DNA from: an uncultured Eubacteriaceae bacterium
Lineage (GTDB): Bacteria; Bacillota; Clostridia; Eubacteriales; Eubacteriaceae
Length of the DNA stretch: 5,968 bases
Assembly: GCA_947625585.1 (NCBI GenBank)
Contig: CANQOZ010000074.1
Span: forward strand, 1 to 5,968
Direction: 5' to 3'
In this document: positions 1 to 5,968 of the stretch, piece after piece
Layout: each line of letters begins with the position of its first letter
Position numbering within the stretch: position 1 is the first letter of the stretch
Program-made: the position numbers and the translations under genes
The notes under the pieces: model-generated
What the model was told of the DNA's origin: nothing
What the model saw: the letters and a program-made list of their open reading frames with translations, nothing else
Databases searched by the model: none

Positions 1-1761
1 ACCTGGAATAAGTGAACACATTCCTCTGACCACAAGATCGATTTCAACTCCAGCTTGTGAAGCTTCGTATAGTTTATTAACTATACCGTCATCGATAAGG
101 GCATTCATCTTTGCAAAAATTTTACCCTTACCACCTTTTTGAACGTTTTCTATTTCTCTGTCGATCAGTTCATAGAAAGTGTCTCTCATTGAGTCTGGAG
201 CCACTGAAATTTTATGCCAGATGTCAAAGTGGGAATAACCGGATAACCGGTTGAATAGCATAGAAACATCTGTAGCAATACTTTCGTTTGCTGTAAACAT
301 TCCTAAGTCTGTATAGAGTCCAGCGGTTACATCATTGTAGTTACCTGTTCCAAGATGAACATAGCGTTTAATTTCATCGTCTTCCTGTCTTACGACTAAG
401 ATTGCTTTACCGTGAATCTTAAGACCTGGTAGACCATATATTACATGGACTCCAGCTTCTTCTAATTTCTTAGCCCATTCAATATTATTTTCCTCGTCAA
501 ATCTTGCTTTGAGTTCAACTAAGGCTGTTACCTGTTTACCGTTATTTGCTGCTTCAATAAGTGCATCAATTATAGGTGAATCACCTGAAACACGATACAA
601 GGTTTGTTTAATAGCTAAGACATTATCGTCGTTTGCTGCTTGTCTTACAAAATCAACGACTGTATCAAATGATTCAAATGGGTGAGAAATGATGCGATCT
701 CTTTCATTAATTACCTTGAAGATATCATCTTGACCGTAGAAGTCAGCAGCTGGCTGCGGTTTCCATTTTTCTTTACGAAGATCATCAAATTCTTCTCTTC
801 CAGCGAACTTTGAGAAGCTTTTTAAGTCAAGAGGACCAGTTAAGACAAACACGTCTTCCTCATTTACTTCCAACCATTTTTCCAGATTCCTTCTGGTCTT
901 TTTATTCATGTTTGGCGTGATTTCAAGCCGTACTACTGATCCAAATTTCCTTTTTAAGACTTCCTTCTCAATTTCAATCAGTAGATCTTCTGCTTCGTCT
1001 TCGTCGATATCCAAGTCAGCATTTCTGGTAATTCGAAACTCGTTAACATTTTTGACTTTATAACCGGGGAATAAGTCAGCGATATAGTGCTTTATTATAT
1101 TCTCTAAAAATATGAATCGTTTGTGTTCCTTATTCGGTAGTGCAACGATTCTGTCTAGCACTTGTGGAACTTCGACGATTGCCCAAAGGTCCTCTTTGGC
1201 ATTCTTCTTTTTCTTCTTTTCATCAGGATTGGCAAGTTGGACCATTAAATAGACGGATTGACTCTTTATTAATGGAAATGGTCTCGATGAATCAATTGCT
1301 TGGGGAGTTAATACAGGAAAGGCATGGTTGTTAAAATAATCTTCAACAAAACTTTCTTCTTCCTCAGTTAATTCATCAAAGTCAATAAAGTTAATGTCTA
1401 ACTTATCAAGTTCTGGAATTAAAGATTTATTCAAACAGCTATACTGGTGTTTCATAAACTCATGGGTGAGCTTGTTTAACTTCTTTAATTCTTCCTTTGG
1501 AGTTCTTCCATTTAAACCCCTTTTGTTGTATCCAACACTAACCTGGTCTAAGAGTCCTGCGATTCTTACACTAAAAAATTCATCTAAGTTACTCGCAGTA
1601 ATTGATAAAAAGCTAAAACGATCCATCAACTTGTTTGTTTTATCAAACGCTTCCTCTAAGACTCTATAGTTAAAGTCGATCCAGCTTTCCTCCCTACCAA
1701 CGTATGGACCAGGAGTAAAGGTTTGTTCTTCTACTACGGTATTATTGTCTTGTTTACTCAT
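1..1761 (-). CDS. ppk1: Polyphosphate kinase PPK1, C-terminus cut off by window edge
   Basis: PPK1 reversibly transfers the gamma phosphate of ATP onto inorganic polyphosphate through a phosphohistidine. The first 587 residues are present and the frame is open to the window edge; the family is usually about 690-720 residues, so roughly the last 100-130 are missing. The N-terminal domain has the signature SNLDEFF around residue 57, followed by FPVLTPQAID at the start of the head domain. The catalytic C1 domain is complete. Every key site falls at the E. coli position plus 15: Mg-binding R390 (TLYR) and R420 (KARFDEE), the phosphorylated histidine H450 in KIHGKA, and H469 in YVHLGTGNYN. R579 (VVRGMCSLIPG) matches E. 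coli R564 in C2. A lysine-rich loop (K182-K186) sits in the head domain. The ATG overlaps the stop of the upstream Ppx-like gene and has only a weak AAAGAG upstream, so translational coupling is likely. The enzyme looks fully active. Identification is very secure. Confidence 0.97.
   Translation of the reverse strand, partial: MSKQDNNTVVEEQTFTPGPYVGREESWIDFNYRVLEEAFDKTNKLMDRFSFLSITASNLDEFFSVRIAGLLDQVSVGYNKRGLNGRTPKEELKKLNKLTHEFMKHQYSCLNKSLIPELDKLDINFIDFDELTEEEESFVEDYFNNHAFPVLTPQAIDSSRPFPLIKSQSVYLMVQLANPDEKKKKKNAKEDLWAIVEVPQVLDRIVALPNKEHKRFIFLENIIKHYIADLFPGYKVKNVNEFRITRNADLDIDEDEAEDLLIEIEKEVLKRKFGSVVRLEITPNMNKKTRRNLEKWLEVNEEDVFVLTGPLDLKSFSKFAGREEFDDLRKEKWKPQPAADFYGQDDIFKVINERDRIISHPFESFDTVVDFVRQAANDDNVLAIKQTLYRVSGDSPIIDALIEAANNGKQVTALVELKARFDEENNIEWAKKLEEAGVHVIYGLPGLKIHGKAILVVRQEDDEIKRYVHLGTGNYNDVTAGLYTDLGMFTANESIATDVSMLFNRLSGYSHFDIWHKISVAPDSMRDTFYELIDREIENVQKGGKGKIFAKMNALIDDGIVNKLYEASQAGVEIDLVVRGMCSLIPG
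1758..1761 (-). other. ATGA stop/start overlap joining the Ppx-like gene and ppk1
   Basis: The minus-strand tetranucleotide ATGA holds the ppk1 start codon (1761-1759) and the TGA stop of the Ppx-like gene (1760-1758). With only AAAGAG upstream, re-initiation by the terminating ribosome is the likely way ppk1 is translated, which would tie the amounts of the two proteins together. Confidence 0.85.
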
Positions 1762-3299
1762 GTTTTGACTCTTTTAACTTTAAGTTCTGGACTTAATTCA
1801 AATACTCTCCTAATCCACTTACTATCACGTTCAAAGTAGTAACTCTCAAGTTGAGTGTTATGACTCGTTATTACTTTAACAATTAAGTTGTTATCTTTAA
1901 TAGAATAGGACAGTTTTGAAACCTTCTGCCTTCTACTCTGATCAAGTGTAGCTACTAGTTTAATAATCGCTGTTACTTGTGCAATAATGAGTGCTTCGTC
2001 CATCTCAAAACCTTCTAAATTTTGAGTTCGACCATAATCATTTACTTTGACGTTATAGCAGATACGTCCGATAATTCGTCTATCTTCTTTACTTAATCCA
2101 ATAATTTCTTCACGGTTTACAATTTCTTCAACAGCTTTAGACTGCCCGTCTTCTCCACCGTACTGACCAACATCCATAAGTCTAGTGGCTAGTTTTAAGT
2201 ACTTCTTCTCCCTTTTCGTTAAGTTAAATCTAGGTTTTAAAAAGTTAAAAAGTTGTAGAGCATACTTTTCGATCAGTTCGGCATGCTTTTGGTCAACAAA
2301 ATAGCGTTCAGATAAAGCAATAGCACTCTGATAAGCTCCTTCTTCTAACCAGCTGTCTATTTCCTTCCGTTTTGTAATCTGGAACTGAAGTTCAACGATT
2401 GTTTCAGCTAAATTTCTATGGATCAAAACAATCTCATTCGCTTTAGCTGTATTTAACAACTGTCTAGCAACAATAATGGTTGATTGGAGTGTAATTGATT
2501 CAACTTCACTCAAGTCCGGATATAATGTCTTGAGCTGTTCAGGTGTTAACTCTTTTACTTTATGATAAGCATCGTTGATTGCTTTTTTTGAAAAAATATA
2601 GAGATTACCTTTTACATCACATTCAACTACCTGACTTAGAGCAACAGCATCTTTAGTAATTAAGCAAACATACTTAAGCTTTCGCTTACCAATATGCATA
2701 ATGGCTAGTCTTAGCTTACTTTCTAAAATTTCAGATAAAAGCTTTGAGTAGTGGGTTCGCTGCTTTGTGATTCTTTCAACTAACTCACTGATTTTAAGGT
2801 AGCCATACGGAATCTGGTCTGTATAGTCGATTATGCCATTGTTGGTTAGAGCAAAGTTGATCTGTTCTGAGTTTATAGATGCTATTAGAGAATTTTCAGA
2901 AGAAAAGTTGTAAATTTCAGGCAGATATAATTTAGCTGCTGAACTAAATAGATTTAATTCTTCATCATCCGATACAATTCTGAGTTGGCAGTTATCAAAG
3001 AGTGAGTTTAACCTGTAATAAACAAACAGGAAGTTGTTAGCTCTTGTGATTTCATGGGAGAAAATAAGTTCAATTTTCTCTGGTGAGTATTCCTCAGCTA
3101 ATCTGATATATTCGCCTATTATTTTTTCCAAAAGATCTGTTGTGGTATTAGTTATAACTCCGTTATCAAAGATTTCATAATCGATATCTAAGGGATAATA
3201 GGCTCTATCAATAATTTTTAACTTTCTATTTCGGCCCCTTTGAGCAGTTATGAGTTCTACTCGGTTGGGGCCTAAGAATATACAAGAATAACGGTTCAT
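1758..3299 (-). CDS. Ppx/GppA-family protein with degenerate catalytic motifs (possible pseudoenzyme)
   Basis: This 513-residue protein has the length and layout of an exopolyphosphatase/pppGpp phosphohydrolase but has lost its hallmark residues. What remains: an N-terminal strand-turn (CIFLGPNRVELI, residues 6-17) where active members have DIGSNS; SHEITRANNF (81-90); SDDEELNLF (110-118), which keeps the acidic pair of the family SGxEEARL motif; and IASINSEQINFAL (139-151) where DIGGGSTE is expected. The C-terminal helical domain aligns with the HD-like part of Ppx: LATRLMDVG (370-378) for the usual LHxxG/LHDIG, and TAIIKLVATLDQSRRQKV (443-460) for the usual LRxADxLDxSR, which is the clearest family match. 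HD histidines are absent. Family membership is inferred from this order of motifs plus the adjacent ppk1. It follows the glucokinase stop by 3 bases, has no good ribosome binding site (the nearest GGAG is about 14 bases upstream), and overlaps ppk1 by 4 bases. It may still cleave polyphosphate, but a regulatory or binding role fits the residues better. Confidence 0.85.
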   Translation of the reverse strand: MNRYSCIFLGPNRVELITAQRGRNRKLKIIDRAYYPLDIDYEIFDNGVITNTTTDLLEKIIGEYIRLAEEYSPEKIELIFSHEITRANNFLFVYYRLNSLFDNCQLRIVSDDEELNLFSSAAKLYLPEIYNFSSENSLIASINSEQINFALTNNGIIDYTDQIPYGYLKISELVERITKQRTHYSKLLSEILESKLRLAIMHIGKRKLKYVCLITKDAVALSQVVECDVKGNLYIFSKKAINDAYHKVKELTPEQLKTLYPDLSEVESITLQSTIIVARQLLNTAKANEIVLIHRNLAETIVELQFQITKRKEIDSWLEEGAYQSAIALSERYFVDQKHAELIEKYALQLFNFLKPRFNLTKREKKYLKLATRLMDVGQYGGEDGQSKAVEEIVNREEIIGLSKEDRRIIGRICYNVKVNDYGRTQNLEGFEMDEALIIAQVTAIIKLVATLDQSRRQKVSKLSYSIKDNNLIVKVITSHNTQLESYYFERDSKWIRRVFELSPELKVKRVKT

Positions 3300-3302
3300 T
3301 AA

Positions 3303-4238
3303 TTAAACGTAATCTCCAGAATAAGCTGCACCAATAATTCCAGCATCATTTCCAAACTGTGCCGGTTTAATAACTGGTTCGCCTACTACTTCTTTAAATG
3401 TTATATTTTTGCCAACTTTGTCTTTTAATGAGTCAAACAGGAAATCACCAGCATTAGCTACGCCACCACCAACTACGAATACTTCTGGGTCAAGTATATC
3501 GATGAGGTTAGCCATGTTTAGAGCTAATTCATCCGTTAAGATGTTAAAAGCAGCTAGAGCTGCTTCATCACCATTCTTAGCAGCATCGATAATATCTTTA
3601 GCTTCCAAATCTCCAAGTTCAAGTTCTGTCTTTAAGCCTTGTTCAACAAGATGTTCAAACTGTTTTACGATTGCTGTAGCTGATGAGTAAGTTTCGAGAC
3701 AACCATTTTTACCACAATTACAGGAGTAAAAGTTTGGTTTATGCAGGGTATGACCAAATTCTGTTGCAACACCATGGGAACCTGTTACAACTTTCCCATT
3801 TATAATAAGACCACCACCAACTCCGGTTCCGAGTGTATACATGGCTGAATTATCAACACCTTTAGAAGCTCCAAATGCATTTTCAGCAACAAGAGCAGCT
3901 GTTGCATCATTAATTAAAGTTACAGGAAGTCCTGTCGCTGCTTCTAAATCTTTAGCAAGTGGTTCATTCTTCCACTTAACATTAGGAGCATTGATAACCA
4001 TACCGTTTTTAACAATACCGGGAACGCCACAACCAATGGAATCCACTTTCTGATCTGGATATTCTGTCTTAGCTTTATCAATTAAGTTTTTGCAAAGTTC
4101 GATAATTCTGCCGAGAACTGCCTTGTAACCTTCTTCTGCTTTAGTCGGGATAGAATCAGTAATAACAACTTTTCCGTCTTCATTTACTACACCACCAGCT
4201 AGGTTGGTACCACCAATGTCAATTCCTATTTTGAGCAT
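3303..4238 (-). CDS. glcK: ROK-family glucokinase
   Basis: Predicted cytoplasmic sugar kinase converting glucose to glucose 6-phosphate. At 311 residues it is the normal length for a ROK glucokinase with no DNA-binding domain, which argues against a transcriptional repressor. Visible motifs: phosphate-binding DIGGTN (7-12), the sugar-binding/catalytic LINDATAA with D111 as catalytic base, phosphate-2 loop GTGVGGG (137-143), E160 and H163 in the EFGH sugar-contact motif, and the zinc site formed by H163, C173, C175 and C180 (CNCGKNGCLE). VVGGGVA (255-261) is the adenosine-region glycine motif. A strong AGGAGGG lies just upstream of the chosen ATG. It is fourth from the left edge of the operon frame order larE-DUF1292-ROK-ppx-ppk1. 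Glucose is the most likely substrate, but related ROK kinases act on N-acetylmannosamine, allose or fructose, and sequence alone does not settle this. A polyphosphate donor is conceivable from context only. Confidence 0.93.
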   Translation of the reverse strand: MLKIGIDIGGTNLAGGVVNEDGKVVITDSIPTKAEEGYKAVLGRIIELCKNLIDKAKTEYPDQKVDSIGCGVPGIVKNGMVINAPNVKWKNEPLAKDLEAATGLPVTLINDATAALVAENAFGASKGVDNSAMYTLGTGVGGGLIINGKVVTGSHGVATEFGHTLHKPNFYSCNCGKNGCLETYSSATAIVKQFEHLVEQGLKTELELGDLEAKDIIDAAKNGDEAALAAFNILTDELALNMANLIDILDPEVFVVGGGVANAGDFLFDSLKDKVGKNITFKEVVGEPVIKPAQFGNDAGIIGAAYSGDYV

Positions 4239-4241
4239 AAT

Positions 4242-4248
4242 CCCTCCT
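4242..4248 (-). promoter_or_regulatory. Ribosome binding site of the ROK glucokinase gene
   Basis: On the minus strand AGGAGGG lies three bases before the ATG, in the 13-base gap after the DUF1292 stop codon. It is a near-consensus, strong site with slightly tight spacing, and the strongest in the minus-strand operon. Confidence 0.85.
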
Positions 4249-4251
4249 GAA

Positions 4252-4530
4252 TTAATCTATAAAATCATATTCGTCCTTATTTTCTTCTTTAAATAAGTCG
4301 AAAAGGAATTCCAACAGCTTATCATCATCAACAGATATATAGGATTCACCATTTTCTTCATCTTCAACTACTTGGAGAATAAAGCAAACCCCTTCTTCTG
4401 CCTCTTCTAATGGCTGTAAAAAGATGTACTCTTTTTTGTCAAAGTCAATGACTCCAAGAAAATCAAACTCAGCTTTCTTACCTTCTTCATCAGTTAAAAT
4501 CATTGTTCCCAAATCATCTACTTCACTCAT
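4252..4530 (-). CDS. Small acidic DUF1292-family protein, function unknown
   Basis: A 92-residue protein matching the DUF1292 pattern common in Bacillota: an opening ILTDEEGKKAEFDFLG, a central strand pair around KKEYIFLQPLEEAEEG, then a strand IYLLQ-like segment (CFILQVVEDEENGES) and a C-terminal helix with a DDDKLLEFLFDLF core. It is very acidic: I count 31 Asp/Glu against 7 Lys and no Arg. No signal peptide, membrane segment or catalytic motif is visible, so it is presumably cytoplasmic. The ATG lies inside the end of larE (8-base overlap) and is preceded by GAGGT at a spacing of 5 bases, supporting this start. Family members often sit near genes for the RuvX-type resolvase homologue and alaS in Clostridia and Bacilli, which is not the case here. 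No biochemical function is known to me. Confidence 0.85.
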   Translation of the reverse strand: MSEVDDLGTMILTDEEGKKAEFDFLGVIDFDKKEYIFLQPLEEAEEGVCFILQVVEDEENGESYISVDDDKLLEFLFDLFKEENKDEYDFID

Positions 4531-5314
4531 TATTTACCTCTCGATTCATGCTACCTGTTTTATATTCGTTAGGAGTATCTTCTATTATTATTCCCAATTT
4601 TTTTAATCTTTTTTGTATTTTTTCAAGATTATTAAAGAATAGGTCAAAATCTTCTTTAAAACATTCAATTTTTCCATAACAGTTATCTTTTAACCGGAGT
4701 CGTAACTGTTTAAATCCAAGTTCTTTTAAATATTGTTCAGCCTCTCCAACTTTTTTAAGCTTCTCTTCTGTGAGCAACTCCCCTGTAGGAATTCGTGTAG
4801 CCAGACACGCACCTGAAGCTTTATTTTTAGTTGGAAGATCATATTTTCTACTCAGTTCATAGATGTCATCTTTTGTAAACTCAGCTTCGATAAACGGACT
4901 CTTTATACCAAGTTCTTCAATAGCAGCTAAACCAGGACGGTAGTCAGAGAGATCATCAATATTACTTCCATCTATTACTACATCACATCCTAGTTCCTGA
5001 GCCCTTTTCTTTACTTTACCTAAGATATATTTCTTACAAAAGTAGCACCGCTTTGGTCCATTTTGTCTGAATTCGTCAAGTTCTAATATATCTACAGGAA
5101 TTGTTTCAAAGTTAACATTGTCTAAACTATTAGCAAACTTAACCGCTTCTTCCATTTCATCAGGAGAAACCATGATTCCGTTTACAGTGATAGCTGTTAC
5201 CGGTTTCACCTTGCTGAGGAGGTATAATAGCAAAGTTGAATCGACTCCACCTGAGTAACAAAGACAAATATGGTTATATTTATTAGTAACACTAAAAAGT
5301 TTATTTTCTAACAT
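4523..5314 (-). CDS. larE: LarE-type ATP-dependent sulfur transferase (PP-loop)
   Basis: LarE adenylates and then sulfurates the carboxylates of the pyridinium precursor of the nickel-pincer cofactor used by lactate racemase and related LarA enzymes. The 263-residue length fits the family. The PP-loop SGGVDSTLLL is at residues 21-30, KRCYFCKK at 88-95, DGSNIDDLSDYRPG at 115-128 and SGACLATRIPTG at 167-178. Cysteines C90, C93 and C170 correspond to the three-cysteine arrangement of LarE forms that bind a [4Fe-4S] cluster, whereas the Lactiplantibacillus plantarum enzyme relies on one sacrificial cysteine equivalent to C170. An in-frame TAA at 5330-5332 limits the start, and this ATG is the only one ahead of the PP-loop. 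No ribosome binding site precedes it. It looks like the first gene of the operon. larA, larB and larC are not in the window, so the acceptor could differ from the nickel-pincer precursor. Confidence 0.92.
   Translation of the reverse strand: MLENKLFSVTNKYNHICLCYSGGVDSTLLLYLLSKVKPVTAITVNGIMVSPDEMEEAVKFANSLDNVNFETIPVDILELDEFRQNGPKRCYFCKKYILGKVKKRAQELGCDVVIDGSNIDDLSDYRPGLAAIEELGIKSPFIEAEFTKDDIYELSRKYDLPTKNKASGACLATRIPTGELLTEEKLKKVGEAEQYLKELGFKQLRLRLKDNCYGKIECFKEDFDLFFNNLEKIQKRLKKLGIIIEDTPNEYKTGSMNREVNNE
4536..4540 (-). promoter_or_regulatory. Ribosome binding site of the DUF1292 gene, inside larE
   Basis: On the minus strand, GAGGT (in GAGAGGTAAATA-ATG) lies 5 bases before the ATG, within the last codons of larE. 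It supports independent initiation of the overlapping small gene. Confidence 0.7.
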
Positions 5315-5319
5315 TTTAA

Positions 5320-5325
5320 AAGGAG
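5320..5325 (+). promoter_or_regulatory. Ribosome binding site of the YwaF-like gene
   Basis: AAGGAG, followed by AGCTTT and then ATG, a strong Shine-Dalgarno with 6-base spacing. It fixes the start of the plus-strand membrane protein and occupies most of the 17-base gap between the two divergent genes. Confidence 0.85.
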
Positions 5326-5331
5326 AGCTTT

Positions 5332-5968
5332 ATGTTACAGGAATTCATAAACAGGTATTATCTCCCACCAATTGGGATTGAACCTGAAAACAGGGTATTT
5401 TCCCTTACACATATTGTAATTTCTAGTATACTATTTATTCTCCTCTTTTGTATAACTAGAGAAGTGGTTAAACGCAAAGACCAGAGTTTTAGTCGAAAAG
5501 TGTTGAAAATGAGCGCAGCTGCTATGTTATTCCTGGAAGTTTTCAGAATCTGTTGGAATAGTTATTTTCACGGATTTTCAATTACGAGTTTTCGTTTTGA
5601 CTTCTGTAACCAGGTCTGCATGGTACTACCTTTTATTGTACTCTTTTGCCCTGACTCTACTTATCCGTATATTAACCTACTCGCTATTGTTGGGGGAGTA
5701 ATAGTATTGATCTACCCATTATGGGTATTTTACGATTATGCTGGTTTCCATATAATGGCACTACAGAGTTTAGTCTCTCATGCACTAATGGTACTATGTG
5801 GTTTCATTATGCCGTTTGCCAGTGGATATAACCCGCAACCTGAGTTAGAAGCACGGGATACCATAATCGGTTTTTCTATAATCCTTGTCGTTGCTTTTAT
5901 TATGAGCCATGTAACGGGTGAAAATTATCTTTTAATGAAGGGAGCTAACGGCGTTCCTTTATTACAAG
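5332..5968 (+). CDS. YwaF/TIGR02206-family (TMEM164-like) multi-pass membrane protein, C-terminus cut off
   Basis: The first 212 residues are present, open to the window edge. A short amphipathic start is followed by about six hydrophobic stretches, roughly residues 24-42, 60-76, 94-106, 115-133, 142-163 and 178-193. There is no cleavable signal peptide. Family-type features: FSLTH (23-27) leading the first segment, EVFRICWN (69-76), the cysteine-bearing DFCNQVCMVLP (90-100) at the position of the usual LPLHLC motif, LQSLVSH (144-150) for the conserved histidine segment, and TGENYLLM (195-202), like the usual NY-containing tail motif. Human TMEM164 in this fold acts as a phospholipid acyltransferase using a Cys/His pair; C92 and H150 are my candidates for the equivalents, but bacterial YwaF proteins are uncharacterised. 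An AAGGAG at ideal spacing supports the ATG. It is divergent from larE. Family assignment is from recall of the motif order, with moderate certainty. Confidence 0.8.
   Translation, partial: MLQEFINRYYLPPIGIEPENRVFSLTHIVISSILFILLFCITREVVKRKDQSFSRKVLKMSAAAMLFLEVFRICWNSYFHGFSITSFRFDFCNQVCMVLPFIVLFCPDSTYPYINLLAIVGGVIVLIYPLWVFYDYAGFHIMALQSLVSHALMVLCGFIMPFASGYNPQPELEARDTIIGFSIILVVAFIMSHVTGENYLLMKGANGVPLLQ

Noticed and set aside
1201..1221. A-rich lysine run in ppk1 (minus strand) as a possible frameshift or slippage site
   Set aside because: The lysine codons alternate AAG and AAA without a long homopolymer, and the frame is intact on both sides; it reads as a charged surface loop.
1140..1669. Open frames on the plus strand at 1140-1334 and 1394-1669
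   Set aside because: They lie antisense to the well-conserved ppk1 coding region, which keeps all its family motifs, and show no domain-like sequence of their own.
3409..4053. Open frames on the plus strand at 3409-3690 and 3841-4053
   Set aside because: Both are antisense to the ROK glucokinase; their Ser/Ala/Pro-rich composition is the expected shadow of that gene's codons.
3303..4238. ROK protein as a transcriptional repressor (NagC/Mlc type)
   Set aside because: The phosphate-binding DIGGTN motif begins at residue 7, leaving no room for an N-terminal helix-turn-helix domain.
4424..4606. Plus-strand open frame of 60 codons across the DUF1292/larE junction
   Set aside because: Antisense to two supported genes, with no ribosome binding site or recognisable motif.
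5223..5228. TATAAT on the plus strand, about 100 bases before the YwaF-like gene, as a possible -10 box
   Set aside because: No -35 hexamer at 16-18 bases: the nearest candidates (TTTCAC at 13, TTACCG-like at about 21) are badly spaced, and the sequence encodes a normal Leu-Leu-Tyr-Leu segment of LarE. It remains possible but unsupported.

Overview
The window is gene-dense, AT-rich bacterial DNA with strong AGGAGG-type ribosome binding sites before some genes. The gene families point to a low-GC Bacillota lineage, most likely Clostridia or a relative: a DUF1292 protein, a YwaF/TMEM164-type membrane protein, a zinc-motif ROK glucokinase, and a three-cysteine LarE. This placement is an inference from family content; no rRNA or other phylogenetic marker is present.

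Layout. Five genes lie on the minus strand, reading from about 5314 down to the left edge: larE (ATP-dependent sulfur transferase), a small very acidic DUF1292 protein, a ROK-family glucokinase, a Ppx/GppA-family protein, and polyphosphate kinase ppk1, which is cut by the left edge. They are packed with an 8-base overlap, a 13-base gap, a 3-base gap and a 4-base ATGA stop/start overlap, so they very probably form one operon. On the plus strand, divergent from larE and only 17 bases away, starts a multi-pass membrane protein of the YwaF/TIGR02206 (TMEM164-like) family, cut by the right edge. There is no gene-free stretch longer than 17 bases, and I saw no tRNA, rRNA, CRISPR array, insertion sequence or terminator.

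How the genes fit together. The right part of the operon handles sulfur transfer (LarE, known for nickel-pincer cofactor synthesis) and the left part handles phosphate and sugar: glucose phosphorylation beside polyphosphate synthesis. The most unusual element is the Ppx/GppA protein. Its overall layout, including the C-terminal helical domain, is recognisable. However, the two ATPase-type phosphate-binding motifs and the HD-type histidines are lost, so it may be a non-catalytic relative translationally coupled to PPK1, possibly a regulator or polyphosphate-binding partner. A ROK kinase directly upstream of ppx-ppk1 also raises the question of polyphosphate-linked sugar phosphorylation, though its sequence looks like an ordinary ATP-type glucokinase.
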